In this document: positions 7,944 through 16,056 of the stretch, in pieces
Numbering within the stretch: position 1 is the first letter of the stretch
Layout of the letters: each line of letters opens with the position of its first letter
Source: Lederbergia galactosidilytica
Lineage (GTDB): Bacteria; Bacillota; Bacilli; Bacillales; Bacillaceae_C
Assembly (NCBI RefSeq): GCF_017873565.1
Contig: NZ_JAGGKH010000026.1
Span: forward strand, 1-50,831
Reading direction: 5' to 3'
Length of the DNA stretch: 50,831 nucleotides
The notes under the pieces: model-generated
The model's database searches: none
The model's input: only the letters and a program-made list of their open reading frames with translations
Told to the model about the DNA's origin: nothing
Made by a program: the position numbers and the translations under genes

Positions 7944-8117
7944 GTGAGACCAGGAATCGGTAGCCTTATTATTATACTTATTGTTGCTTTACTTATTTTT
8001 GGGCCCAGTAAATTACCTCAGCTAGGAAAGGCACTAGGAAGCACCTTGAAAGAATTTAAAAAAGCAACACAAGGTTTATCCTCTGAGGATGACACTGACA
8101 AAAATGAAAATAAATAA
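7944..8117 (+). CDS. tatA: Twin-arginine translocase subunit TatA
   Basis: A 57-aa protein with GTG start and AGGAG 8 nt upstream. It has one N-terminal membrane segment (about 5-20, SLIIILIVALLIFG) followed by the hallmark FGPSKLPQLGKALG hinge and amphipathic helix (19-32), then an acidic/lysine-rich tail. It forms the Tat protein-conducting pore for folded proteins. No tatC is adjacent, so it must work with a TatC encoded elsewhere. It is usual TatA length for Bacillus (57-70). The position beside a Pho-box-like motif recalls B. subtilis tatAd. Confidence 0.92.
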   Translation: MRPGIGSLIIILIVALLIFGPSKLPQLGKALGSTLKEFKKATQGLSSEDDTDKNENK

Positions 8118-8154
8118 TCTTAAGTAGAGAGAATAAAAACGAACTAACTAATAG

Positions 8155-8219
8155 ACTCCCCTAAGGCAGAATGGATTGATAAAGATAATCTGTTCAGCTT
8201 TAGGGGAGTTATTTTATGT
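8155..8219 (+). terminator. Terminator of tatA
   Basis: ACTCCCCTAA (8155-8164) pairs with TTAGGGGAGT (8210-8219) around a 45-nt loop, followed by TATTTTATG. The stem is good but the loop is long and the T-run interrupted. Confidence 0.6.
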
Positions 8220-8830
8220 AGTTATCGTCATTAGGAAGTAATAATCAAAAGTTCCTCGAAACGACTCTAAGAAATGGCGATACGGCTGAGTGAATAGCCC
8301 GCGGCAAGGGAGCCTTTTGGGGGTTTTCGACTTTATATATTGAAGGATTTTTAAGGAAATGTGTAGAGAAAGAAAACGGCTTTTTAAAATGAAAACGGGT
8401 TTACAATCTCAATTAGTAAAATAGGTCTTTAGGTATAAGTGTGCAAAGATACAATCGTGTTATACTGTTATTGGTTTTTATAAAAAATAGACGAATTACG
8501 CTATTTTTTGCAGATGGCCCTTAGCTAAATTCTTGAAACGATGTTATCTAATGTAAATGATGCTGGAATGGGGACAATATTCAGATGACTACACAAGCTA
8601 ATTGGATAAGAATCGTTTCGGAAAAAGATCAATCTAACTATTTTTCTAGAAAATTGATATGACAATAGCCTTGCCGAATAAGCTGAAGAAGAGTCGTTCT
8701 GGGTGAAAAAGAATCACTAGAGACGATCCTAGAAGTTTTTTAGGATTGGGCTCGATAAGCCGTTGAAAGCTAGGTATTCTATTAACTGAAAGATTTGCTG
8801 AAAAATTTCATTATGCTATGGCTTAATTAG
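8220..8830. other. Gene-poor stretch with eroded repeat
   Basis: There is no convincing coding frame. At about 8270-8335 the words GAAATGGCGATACGGCTGAG, CCCGCGG and GGGAGCC resemble an old copy of the Bacillus dispersed repeat core. The remainder is AT-rich, with stops in all frames and no recognised structure. Confidence 0.4.
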
Positions 8831-8840
8831 GGAGAACAAT

Positions 8841-9497
8841 ATGAATATAATTATGTATTTAGTAGATTTCATTATTAATATTGATAAACATTTGCTAGAG
8901 ATTATTCAAATTTTCGATTTATGGTCTTATGCAATATTGTTTCTAATCGTTTTTGTTGAGACTGGAATAGTTATTTTTCCATTCTTACCAGGAGACTCAT
9001 TATTATTTGCTAGTGGCGCATTTGCAGCCAAAGATGCTTTTAATATTGTAGTACTAATATTATTGTTCTTTGCTGCGGCGGTTTTAGGTGATACGGTTAA
9101 TTATCATATTGGGAAAAAAGCTGGGACATCTATTTCTCGCAATAAATTCATGAATAAAGTAATAAATCAGGAGAAAATTGAAAAAGCTGAGAGCTTTTTC
9201 AATAAACATGGAGGCAAAACTATTGTAATGGCTCGTTTTATGCCGTTTATACGAACGTTTATCCCATTTATTGCTGGTGTAAGCCATATGAATTATCGTG
9301 CCTTTATCGCTTATAATATTGTGGGCGGAGCTTTATGGGTGACTCTTTGTACAGTAGCAGGCTATTTTTTCGGTAATTTACCTATTGTTCAAGAGAATTT
9401 TTCCCTCTTTATTATTTTAATCATTATTATCTCTTTGCTTCCCGCTATTTTTACTTATTTGAAGAATAAATTTACGGTAGAGAGAACTTTAAAATAA
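8841..9497 (+). CDS. DedA-family membrane protein
   Basis: A 218-aa polytopic protein of the DedA/VTT superfamily, whose members include flippases and lipid scramblases that maintain membrane homeostasis. Seen are FVETGIVIFPFLPGDSLLF (Glu40 and P50-G-D-S53), GDTVNYHIGKKAG, and MARFMPFIRTFIPFIAG with Arg132 and Arg138, which are essential residues in the family. At least four membrane segments are present, with re-entrant stretches and a hydrophobic C-terminus. AGGGAG lies 6 nt before the ATG. It stands alone in a gene-poor stretch; paralogue-level substrate cannot be set. Confidence 0.92.
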   Translation: MNIIMYLVDFIINIDKHLLEIIQIFDLWSYAILFLIVFVETGIVIFPFLPGDSLLFASGAFAAKDAFNIVVLILLFFAAAVLGDTVNYHIGKKAGTSISRNKFMNKVINQEKIEKAESFFNKHGGKTIVMARFMPFIRTFIPFIAGVSHMNYRAFIAYNIVGGALWVTLCTVAGYFFGNLPIVQENFSLFIILIIIISLLPAIFTYLKNKFTVERTLK

Positions 9498-9964
9498 TAA
9501 AGGCAAGATCGTATTATCTCTCAATTCTTTTTCGATTTCTTGACTAGAAAGAACTGTCATGTTATAATGAAGTTTACTTATCGAATGAACTTGGTAATAT
9601 ATTAGATGAAATAAATGATTTGGCGTTCTTACTTTGTTTTTAGAAAGACTTATTCACACTGGATCGGCTTCGGAGCCGTAAGGATGTATGAGAGGTAGGG
9701 CTTACGTCGTTTAGGTTTTAAGAAAGAATATAACCGCGGCAATTTATCTTAGGAAAATAACAAGTTATAATATAAATTCGTGAAGTATCTTTTAAGTCAT
9801 CATTTTAATGATGGCTTTTTCTACGTTTATAAGGAAAAATATCCCCCTCATATTCATGTTAACAGTCCACAGCTCAATGCCATAGAACACTATTTACAGG
9901 TAAAAGGAACTTGACAAAGACAATCAAGTAGTTCTAAATCTGCTGAAATGGCTAATCAGATCTA
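9498..9964. other. Intergenic stretch with small hairpins
   Basis: It contains CGGCTTCGGAGCCG (near 9670-9683, a short stable hairpin) and a terminator-like hairpin at 9795-9821. A 30-residue stop-bounded frame near 9820-9913 (FYVYKEKYPPHIHVN) has no start or ribosome binding site and could be a relic. No gene is called. Confidence 0.35.
9795..9821 (+). terminator. Small terminator-like hairpin
   Basis: The 8-bp stem (one G-T pair) AGTCATCAT/ATGATGGCT is followed by TTTTTC. It could end transcripts from the DedA gene, though it is about 300 bp downstream. Confidence 0.5.
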
Positions 9965-10264
9965 TCATTTATTATTCTGGTTTCGGGACTTCTTTTTTCT
10001 ATTTTTAAAAGCAATCCACGATGTTTTAAGCGAGGAATAAGTACCCACAGCTGCTGCACTATAAAAACCTCCCATAAATAAGCCGGCCCAGAGGTTATGT
10101 CTATGACTATAAAAAATTGAAATCGCAAATCCAAGTATGGATGCGATCGTTGGAAAATACTGACGCGGGATGGGGAATAATTTAAAAAGTTGGGTAATTA
10201 TTACGATTAAGGGCACAGCAATGACTCCATCCCAAAAATTCGTATGAATAACTGGAAACTCCAT
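9965..10264 (-). CDS. Small membrane protein of unknown function
   Basis: A 99-aa protein whose ATG lies behind GGGGTGAAATC. It has three hydrophobic stretches (about 12-30, 38-52 and 58-76) and a strongly basic C-terminal tail (FKNRKKKSRNQNNK). Size and layout recall small holin-like proteins and other uncharacterised Bacillus membrane proteins, but no family signature was recognised. It is a single gene with no operon partner. Confidence 0.65.
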   Translation of the reverse strand: MEFPVIHTNFWDGVIAVPLIVIITQLFKLFPIPRQYFPTIASILGFAISIFYSHRHNLWAGLFMGGFYSAAAVGTYSSLKTSWIAFKNRKKKSRNQNNK

Positions 10265-10418
10265 GATTTCACCCCATTGTTTTTATTAAGCTTATGGTTT
10301 CCTAATGATCTGAATTCCATCAGTTTTTCTGTTTTAAAATAGTTGGGAAATACTGGTGCTGCTAATGGAGATACTCCCGGGAATGCTAAGGTTGATAATT
10401 TATTAGGAGGATGGTCTT

Positions 10419-10580
10419 ATGGTGAAAAGAAAAGCAATAAAAAATGCAGTGGAAAAATATGCGAAAACACCTGTCAAAAATATCCAAGAGTCTGATTTTA
10501 CTGCTGAGTTTGCGGCTGGAGAGGATCCGATGAAGGGAGCAAATCGTAATTCAAAGTACGGGAAGAAGGGACGAGAATGA
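10419..10580 (+). CDS. Small hydrophilic protein, SASP-like
   Basis: A 53-aa basic, hydrophilic protein with a strong AGGAGG (10405-10410) 8 nt before the ATG. It has no membrane segment or Cys. The piece TAEFAAGEDPMKGANRNSKY resembles the (T)EFA(S/A)E words of gamma-type small acid-soluble spore proteins, which is suggestive only. Its stop overlaps the next start as ATGA, so the two are translationally coupled. Unusual codon content is not seen. Confidence 0.65.
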   Translation: MVKRKAIKNAVEKYAKTPVKNIQESDFTAEFAAGEDPMKGANRNSKYGKKGRE

Positions 10581-10735
10581 CGGATAAGAGAAAAAAACGG
10601 AATGCAAATGAAGAATTTGGTATGGAGTTTGGTGACATTAATGCGGTGAAATACTATGAATTGCCTGAGGGAATGGATAAGTCAAAGAAAAAGAAAAAAG
10701 ACAGTGATAAGAAGAATCAACATGGTTGTTCCTAA
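10577..10735 (+). CDS. Small hydrophilic lysine-rich protein, partner of the preceding ORF
   Basis: A 52-aa protein starting in the ATGA overlap with the upstream small gene. It contains NEEFGMEFGDINAVKYYE, with an EFG repeat like that of gamma-SASP, then a poly-lysine stretch (KSKKKKKDSDKK) and a C-terminal Cys. It is small, highly charged and without hydrophobic core, like many minor spore proteins. No named family was recognised. Confidence 0.6.
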   Translation: MTDKRKKRNANEEFGMEFGDINAVKYYELPEGMDKSKKKKKDSDKKNQHGCS

Positions 10736-10986
10736 TAGATTTACGAATAAAGGTCATGAAGAAGAAAAAAGAGGTTAGGCTAACAATGATAAGGATTATC
10801 TTTAGGGATATTCGCAACTTTGCAAGAAATTGACATCCTATCTCGTGGTCGACGCCGCCACTAGAACAGAACATTATGTTCGTCGAAAAGGTATTGGTGA
10901 GTCTTCACAGTGCATCAGCACGTGAGGCTCACCAGTCACCCGAGGAAACAGTATCTTTCCCGAGTCGGTTATATCACTTTTTGCTA
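10736..10986. repeat. Eroded dispersed-repeat stretch
   Basis: The stretch around 10835-10980 (TCGTGGTCGACGCCGCCACT, then CAGCACGTGAGGCTCACCAG and CCCGAGTCGGTTATATCAC) has higher GC than its surroundings and words shared with the inside of R1 and R3 (for example the CGGGAGTGGGTTATTTCAC end of R1). It is probably a diverged copy. No gene is supported here. Confidence 0.35.
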
Positions 10987-11556
10987 TTATTTTGTATGTT
11001 CATAACCATCAATAACTAGATCCAATTTGCCAGTCTCTGGGTCGATTACAAGTCCATGGATCGGCACATCTTTGACCATAAGAGGGTGGTTGCGGATCAT
11101 CTCTACACTATGTGTAACACTTTCTTCCACACTGTCAAACCCTTGTAACCATTGATCTAAATCGATCCCTGAGTGGATCACAGTATCAAGTGTTTCTTGG
11201 GTAATCCCACGTTCTTTCATGTCTTCGATCATTTGTTGGGAATTCAGCGCACTCATCCCACAATCATGATGTCCGATAACACATACTTCATCTGCTTGCA
11301 ATTGATAGACAGCGACTAATAGACTCCGCATAATACTTCCAAAAGGATGGGTCAAAATTGCCCCAGCATTTTTAACAACTTTTGCGTCACCATTTTTCAA
11401 ATTCATTGCTTTATGAAGCAATTCAATTAGTCGTGTATCCATACAAGTAAAGATGACCATTTTCTTATCTGGAAACTTTGTTGTGGAGAAGCTTTCATAC
11501 AGCTTTTCCTCTGTAAACTTTTGATTGTATTGTAGTACTTCAGATAATAATGTCAA
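10987..11556 (-). CDS. ytiB: Beta-class carbonic anhydrase (YtiB-like)
   Basis: Cytoplasmic zinc enzyme interconverting CO2 and bicarbonate. From the TTG start it is 189 aa, close to B. subtilis YtiB as I remember it. FTCMDTR carries the zinc Cys and the Asp-Arg dyad; VIGHHDCGM carries the zinc His and Cys; KNAGAI and the HPFGSIMRSLLVAVY helix are also typical. The TTG at 11556 is preferred because AAAGG sits 9 nt upstream and the protein then starts LTLLSEVLQYN; the upstream ATG (11565) directly abuts the AAAGG. It is a single gene. Confidence 0.9.
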   Translation of the reverse strand: MTLLSEVLQYNQKFTEEKLYESFSTTKFPDKKMVIFTCMDTRLIELLHKAMNLKNGDAKVVKNAGAILTHPFGSIMRSLLVAVYQLQADEVCVIGHHDCGMSALNSQQMIEDMKERGITQETLDTVIHSGIDLDQWLQGFDSVEESVTHSVEMIRNHPLMVKDVPIHGLVIDPETGKLDLVIDGYEHTK

Positions 11557-11565
11557 TTTCTTCAT

Positions 11566-12278
11566 CCTTTCTATCTAGTCCATGATCAAAAAGATCAATA
11601 AATATCCAGTAAATTTCTTCATTGGTCGCCCATCTGCGAGATATTACAGAAGTAAGTTTATTCTGTCGAGTTCTTGAGAAAAGGGAATACTTTGAAGATG
11701 GATTAGTATTATTTTATAGAAGTTTTTTAAAAAAACAAAGTATAAACTATTTTGAAAATGGTTTTGGGTACTTTATACTAGAGAGTGTTTAAGTTAAAGC
11801 GCAGTCTTTAAATGATAAAGGACATGCAAAAAGGCCATTAAAAACGGATTTTAATTTGGTAATCGGAAAAGCATAGGTTATTGTTTTTTGAAATTCCAAA
11901 TGGGATATGCTTCCTTTCCAAGGTCTTGAAGTCAGAAAAAAGCCTTTGCATATATGTATTTAAGGATATGGGACAAATATGATGTAATGGTTGTTGTATA
12001 TGGCTATGGAAAGGACCCGATGAAAAGAAAAACACCTTCTTCCAAGCCGTCATCCATAGAGCAGAGGGATTAAATCGCCTGATAAAATCCGGATGTTTTT
12101 ATACCGATTTTCGTCAGGAATAAAAGCAATACTTGAAAAGGATACTGCGGGAATTCAGCATTTTAAATACATAGAAAAACCGAAAGGATCTAAGCGACTT
12201 GTGCTTCAGCTTTGTATAAAGTAAATAGAGGAAGAAAGGTTTGGTGATTGGGGTGAGGTCTATACCCTTTTGAAACGC
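11566..12278. other. Gene-poor stretch with a possible degraded gene
   Basis: Plus-strand frames at 11895-12224 give protein-like pieces broken by stops and shifts: EIPNGICFLSKVLKSEKS, then DKYDVMVVVYGYGKDP in another frame, then NTFFQAVIHRAEGLNRLIKS and FYTDFRQE, and after one more shift KAILEKDTAGIQHFKYIEK. This looks like the remains of a gene of unknown family. No intact frame or ribosome binding site was found. Confidence 0.35.
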
Positions 12279-12468
12279 GTTGATTGGAGTGGCGGCCGGC
12301 GACTCCAACGGGATGAGCGTGCAGCTTGAGACCCTGCAGGAGCGTAGCCTTAAAGATTAGGACCAAAGGCTAAATACTCGCCGACCTGGCGAAACGCCTT
12401 TGTGACCCACATCCTGTGGGCCTCAAGGCACGCCCCGTGGAAAGCGTCCGGCCAGAACGGAAATCAAC
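12279..12468. repeat. Dispersed element R5 (GTTGATTGGAGTGG family)
   Basis: GTTGATT (12279-12285) and AATCAAC (12462-12468) bound a GC-rich 190-bp core with GCGGCCGGCGACTCC, AGACCCTGCAGGAGCGTAGC and GTGGAAAGCGTCCGGCC. This is a widely distributed Bacillaceae intergenic repeat as far as I recall. The interior block CGACCTGGCGAAACGCC, then TGACCCACATCCTGTGGGCC, is shared with R1 (1600-1630). No coding capacity. Confidence 0.75.
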
Positions 12469-12641
12469 ATTTCCATCCCTCCACTACCCTTTTTTAAAAA
12501 TGTACGGCTGTACGTTTCTTTGTCGTGCCTAAAATGAGCAAAAAGAAAGCAAACTAGAAATTTTTATAATAAAAATGCCTGTTTGATGTAAAATGCCTTT
12601 ACCTCTGATGGAAAATCGGTAAAATTAAAAAGGAATTGCTA

Positions 12642-12670
12642 TTGACGAAAAGAACGGGGAAGTTTAAGAT
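12642..12670 (+). promoter_or_regulatory. SigA promoter of queF
   Basis: TTGACG (12642-12647), a 17-bp spacer, then TAAGAT (12665-12670). It lies 31 bp upstream of the riboswitch aptamer. Confidence 0.7.
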
Positions 12671-12700
12671 AAGGTTGGAATTAAATAGGCCCTTATTGGG

Positions 12701-12738
12701 AGAGGTTCATAGCGATTAACCCTCTTTAAAAAACTATG
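12701..12738 (+). ncRNA. preQ1 class I riboswitch aptamer
   Basis: AGAGGTTCATAGCGATTAACC, then CTCTTTAAAAAACTA, fits the preQ1-I consensus: P1 stem AGAGG/CCTCT, the conserved TTC-AGC loop, the AACCCTC core, and the A-rich tail that forms the H-type pseudoknot. It precedes a terminator and queF, so it should stop transcription when preQ1 is abundant. Class and target agree with established queuosine regulation in Bacillus. Confidence 0.92.
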
Positions 12739-12752
12739 GATGAATACAATTC

Positions 12753-12783
12753 AAGCCATATCCATCGCGGTATGGCTTTTTTT
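12753..12783 (+). terminator. Riboswitch-controlled terminator
   Basis: AAGCCATA (12753-12760) pairs with TATGGCTT (12771-12778), followed by a T-run to 12783. It is the expression platform of the preQ1 riboswitch; the queF ribosome binding site is 67 bp further on. Confidence 0.85.
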
Positions 12784-12862
12784 GAGGGGTGCACGATGTG
12801 ACGAATGTTTATTCATCCATAACAATGACCGCTTATATTAATTGTATTAAGGAGGCTTTTTC

Positions 12863-13360
12863 ATGGCAGGAAGAAATGAAGAAACATTAGGGGACTTAAC
12901 TTTATTAGGAAATCAACATACGAAGTATTTGGACCACTACTCACCAGATGTGCTAGAACCTATTGATAATCTACATTCAGGAAGAGATTATTTTGTTAAA
13001 TTTAATTGTCCAGAATTTACTTCACTTTGCCCGAAAACAGGTCAACCTGATTTTGCGACAATTTATATTAGTTATATTCCAGATAAGAAGATTGTCGAAA
13101 GTAAATCATTGAAACTTTATTTGTTTAGTTTTCGTAATCATGGTGATTTCCATGAGGATTGTGTCAATACCATTATGGATGATTTAATCAAATTATTAGA
13201 TCCCCGTTATATTGAAGTATGGGGGAAATTTACGCCACGTGGTGGATTGTCGATTGATCCTTATTGTAACTATGGAAAACCAGGTACAAAATATGAACAA
13301 ATGGCGGAACATCGTCTTATGAATCATGATATGTATCCTGAAAAAGTGGACAATCGTTAG
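12863..13360 (+). CDS. queF: NADPH-dependent 7-cyano-7-deazaguanine (preQ0) reductase
   Basis: Reduces preQ0 to preQ1 in queuosine synthesis; unimodal 165-aa form of the T-fold superfamily. The nucleophilic Cys lies in [14 protein letters not shown] (Cys56, with Asp63), the QueF motif [20 protein letters not shown] binds NADPH and substrate, and [19 protein letters not shown] closes the protein. AAGGAGG (12850-12856) precedes the ATG. queC, queD and queE are not adjacent here, so this copy is expressed alone under the preQ1 riboswitch. Confidence 0.96.
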   Translation: MAGRNEETLGDLTLLGNQHTKYLDHYSPDVLEPIDNLHSGRDYFVKFNCPEFTSLCPKTGQPDFATIYISYIPDKKIVESKSLKLYLFSFRNHGDFHEDCVNTIMDDLIKLLDPRYIEVWGKFTPRGGLSIDPYCNYGKPGTKYEQMAEHRLMNHDMYPEKVDNR

Positions 13361-13690
13361 AGAGCACTTACTGCGTTAACTATAATGTGCAAAATTACAT
13401 GAGATTTTTTAAAAATACATACTGTCTCTGTCAAATTGGCGATGAATTGTATTAAATTCATGGTTGTCATACTTGATTCACCTTTTGTCTATTTAGGAAT
13501 AAGACTATCTGGCGGATATAAAAAGAAGTACCAGCTAAAGTGATGGACTTCAGAATGAAATTTTCCAATGGGGATGGGGACCCGCCATTCCAGCTATTTA
13601 CAGTCCACCTTATGCATGAAGTTCTCCATTTTTACATAATGTTAGATGGGTTATCTTACAAAAGTAAAATTTTTAACAAAAATGATAAAA
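13361..13690. other. Intergenic stretch, no supported gene
   Basis: A 62-codon frame at 13540-13728 overlaps the SigW promoter, has no ribosome binding site and resembles no family. The rest has no recognisable structure. Confidence 0.4.
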
Positions 13691-13693
13691 AAA

Positions 13694-13720
13694 TGAAACC
13701 AATTTACCCATCGATCCGTA
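13694..13720 (+). promoter_or_regulatory. SigW-type (ECF) promoter of yuaF-floT
   Basis: TGAAAC (13694-13699), 17 bp, then CGTA (13717-13720) continuing TAAATT. It matches the SigW consensus TGAAAC-N16/17-CGTA, and B. subtilis yuaF-floT is a known SigW operon. It is 78 bp upstream of the yuaF start. Confidence 0.75.
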
Positions 13721-13797
13721 TAAATTAGTACACAACAGAAAGATAGGTGGTGTAGAAGTAATTTAACATCTAAAGCAAATCGAAAAGAGTGATGACG

Positions 13798-14328
13798 ATG
13801 ACATTATTTGGTTATCCGATTGAAACAATTTATCTTATTTTGCTTGTGGTTTCTGGAGTATTGACGCTTTTATATTTATTTTTTGGCGATATCCTAGATG
13901 GCGCAGATGAGGTTAGTCCCTTTTTAAACCCTGTTCTAATTTTAGCGTTTATTACCTTTTTTTCAGCAGGAGGCTTTATTTTAGAAAAGGCAACTTCATT
14001 AAATGCTTATTTGATTATCGTAATTTCTGCCTTTATATCACTGCTGTTGGATATACTCCTAAATGTGTTTGTTTTAGTCCCTTTGAAATCAGCTGAACAA
14101 TCTCTAAGCTACACAGAAAAGTCATTGGAAGGAAGAGTTGGCAAGACGATAGTGTCTATTCCTACAGAGGGGTTTGGAGAAGTAGTGATTGAGAGTTATA
14201 GTGGGATGATCTCGAAGCCAGCGGCTAGTTATGAGAATACAAATATTTCAGAGGGAACAGAAGTCCTAGTGATTGAAGTGCGAGATGGTGTATTGCATGT
14301 AATACCTTACAAACCTAGTTTTAAATAA
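13798..14328 (+). CDS. yuaF: NfeD-like membrane protein YuaF
   Basis: A 176-aa NfeD-family protein: three or four membrane segments within 1-100 (IYLILLVVSGVLTLLYLFF, LILAFITFFSAGGFILE, YLIIVISAFISLLLDILL) followed by a soluble OB-fold domain (about 105-176) with EGRVGKTIVSIPTEGFGEVVIE. It works with flotillin in membrane microdomains. The ATG at 13798 has AAAAGAG 8 nt upstream; in-frame GTG (13789) and ATG (13792) are alternatives too close to that site. The gap to floT is 14 bp. Confidence 0.9.
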   Translation: MTLFGYPIETIYLILLVVSGVLTLLYLFFGDILDGADEVSPFLNPVLILAFITFFSAGGFILEKATSLNAYLIIVISAFISLLLDILLNVFVLVPLKSAEQSLSYTEKSLEGRVGKTIVSIPTEGFGEVVIESYSGMISKPAASYENTNISEGTEVLVIEVRDGVLHVIPYKPSFK

Positions 14329-14342
14329 AAGGAGGAAGATGA

Positions 14343-15899
14343 ATGGATATAGCAAGTATGGGAATTTGGATTGTTGTAGCGATTGTTATATTTATCTTAA
14401 TTGCGTTACTCGGAATATTTGTTACAAAATATCGTACAGCAGGGCCAGATGAGGCTTTGATTGTAACTGGTAGTTATCTAGGTGGAAAAAATGTCCACAC
14501 AGATGAATCAGGAAATAAAATTAAAATCATTCGTGGTGGTGGTACGTTTGTATTGCCAGTGTTCCAACAGGCAGAACCATTAAGTTTGCTATCTAGTAAA
14601 CTAGAAGTGACAACACCAGAAGTTTACACAGAACAAGGTGTGCCAGTGATGGCTGATGGAACAGCGATTATTAAAATCGGTGGATCGATTGGTGAAATTG
14701 CGACAGCTGCTGAACAATTTCTTGGAAAATCAAAAGAAGATCGTGAAATTGAGGCAAAAGAAGTATTGGAAGGACATTTACGTTCTATCCTAGGTTCCAT
14801 GACGGTTGAAGAGATTTATAAAAACCGTGATAAATTCTCTCAAGAAGTACAACGTGTTGCTTCTCAGGATTTGGCGAAAATGGGTCTTGTCATTGTATCT
14901 TTCACAATTAAAGAGGTTCGCGATAAAAATGGTTATCTAGATTCTCTAGGGAAACCACGAATTGCACAAGTAAAGCGTGATGCTGATATTGCTACAGCTG
15001 AAGCGGATAAAGAAACAAGAATTAAACGCGCCGAAGCAGCGAAAGATGCAAAACGTTCAGAATTAGAACGGGCAACTGAAATTGCCGAAGCTGAAAAAGA
15101 AAATCAGATGAAAATGGCAGAATATCGTCGTGAACAAGATATTGCCCGAGCAAGTGCCGACCAAGCGTATGATTTAGAAACAGCTCGTTCGAAACAAGAA
15201 GTAACGGAACAAGAAATGCAAATTAAAATTATTGAACGTCAAAAGCAAATTGAATTGGAAGAGAAGGAGATCTTGCGTCGTGAGCGTCAATATGACTCAG
15301 AAGTGAAGAAGAAAGCCGATGCGGACCGTTATGCGGTTGAACAGGCGGCCAATGCGGAGAAGATGAGACAAATGTCAGAAGCAGATGCTCATCAATACCG
15401 CGTTGAAGCAACAGCCAAAGCGGATGCTGAACGCGTGCGCCTAGATGGTCAAGCGAAAGCCGATGCTCAAAGAGCACAAGGTGAATCTGAAGCTGAAGTT
15501 ATTCGTCTTAAAGGGATTGCTGAAGCGGAAGCCAAACGCAAAGTGGCTGAAGCGTTTGAGCAATATGGTCAGGCCGCAGTTCTCGACATGGTCTTGAAAA
15601 TGCTACCTGCATATGCGAAAGAAGTATCTGCACCACTTAGCAATATTGATAAGATTACGGTTGTGGATACGGGATCTAGCGGAGAAAATAGTGGCGCTAA
15701 TAAAGTAACAGGTTATGCGACTAACCTAATGTCTACTATGCAGGAATCTCTAAAAGCATCAGCTGGTATCGATGTGAAAGAACTACTAACGAATCTATCC
15801 GGGAAAAATAACGTTCGTGGTAGCATCGATGAACTTACCCAAGAAATGCGCTTAAGCAATCAAAAAGAGCAAACTCAAGAAGGTAATGAAGAAGAATAA
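14343..15899 (+). CDS. floT: Flotillin-like protein FloT
   Basis: A 518-aa SPFH-domain scaffold of functional membrane microdomains. It has an N-terminal membrane-inserted hydrophobic segment (about 7-27), an SPFH/PHB domain (about 35-220, with KYRTAGPDEALIVTGSYLG), and a long Glu-Ala-rich coiled coil (about 220-400, repeats such as EAEAKRKVAEA), then a Ser/Asn-rich C-terminal tail. AAGGAGG sits 9 nt before the ATG. It is co-transcribed with yuaF from a SigW-type promoter, indicating induction by cell-envelope stress. Confidence 0.95.
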   Translation: MDIASMGIWIVVAIVIFILIALLGIFVTKYRTAGPDEALIVTGSYLGGKNVHTDESGNKIKIIRGGGTFVLPVFQQAEPLSLLSSKLEVTTPEVYTEQGVPVMADGTAIIKIGGSIGEIATAAEQFLGKSKEDREIEAKEVLEGHLRSILGSMTVEEIYKNRDKFSQEVQRVASQDLAKMGLVIVSFTIKEVRDKNGYLDSLGKPRIAQVKRDADIATAEADKETRIKRAEAAKDAKRSELERATEIAEAEKENQMKMAEYRREQDIARASADQAYDLETARSKQEVTEQEMQIKIIERQKQIELEEKEILRRERQYDSEVKKKADADRYAVEQAANAEKMRQMSEADAHQYRVEATAKADAERVRLDGQAKADAQRAQGESEAEVIRLKGIAEAEAKRKVAEAFEQYGQAAVLDMVLKMLPAYAKEVSAPLSNIDKITVVDTGSSGENSGANKVTGYATNLMSTMQESLKASAGIDVKELLTNLSGKNNVRGSIDELTQEMRLSNQKEQTQEGNEEE

Positions 15900-15903
15900 A
15901 CAT

Positions 15904-15943
15904 AAAAAAAACTCTCAGGAGAATTTCTCCTGAGAGTTTTTTT
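15904..15943. terminator. Bidirectional terminator between floT and mreBH
   Basis: The palindrome AAACTCTCAGGAGAA, then TTCTCCTGAGAGTTT, is flanked by A-runs on the left and T-runs on the right. It therefore works for floT from the left and for mreBH from the right. Confidence 0.92.
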
Positions 15944-16056
15944 ACTGAGAAATAAAATCTACGAGCACTTGATTACGTAAGAGGTCATCCAATTCCATAT
16001 GGGGCTGACCTTAATTTATATATAGAATGTGACCCGCGTGCAGTTCCAGTTTCCGA

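Noticed and set aside
9671-9740. Possible riboswitch or structured leader with a CGGCTTCGGAGCCG hairpin
   Set aside because: No known riboswitch consensus fits and no gene follows on that strand.
13540-13728. 62-codon plus-strand frame as a gene
   Set aside because: No ribosome binding site, no family likeness, and its 3' end covers the SigW promoter of yuaF.
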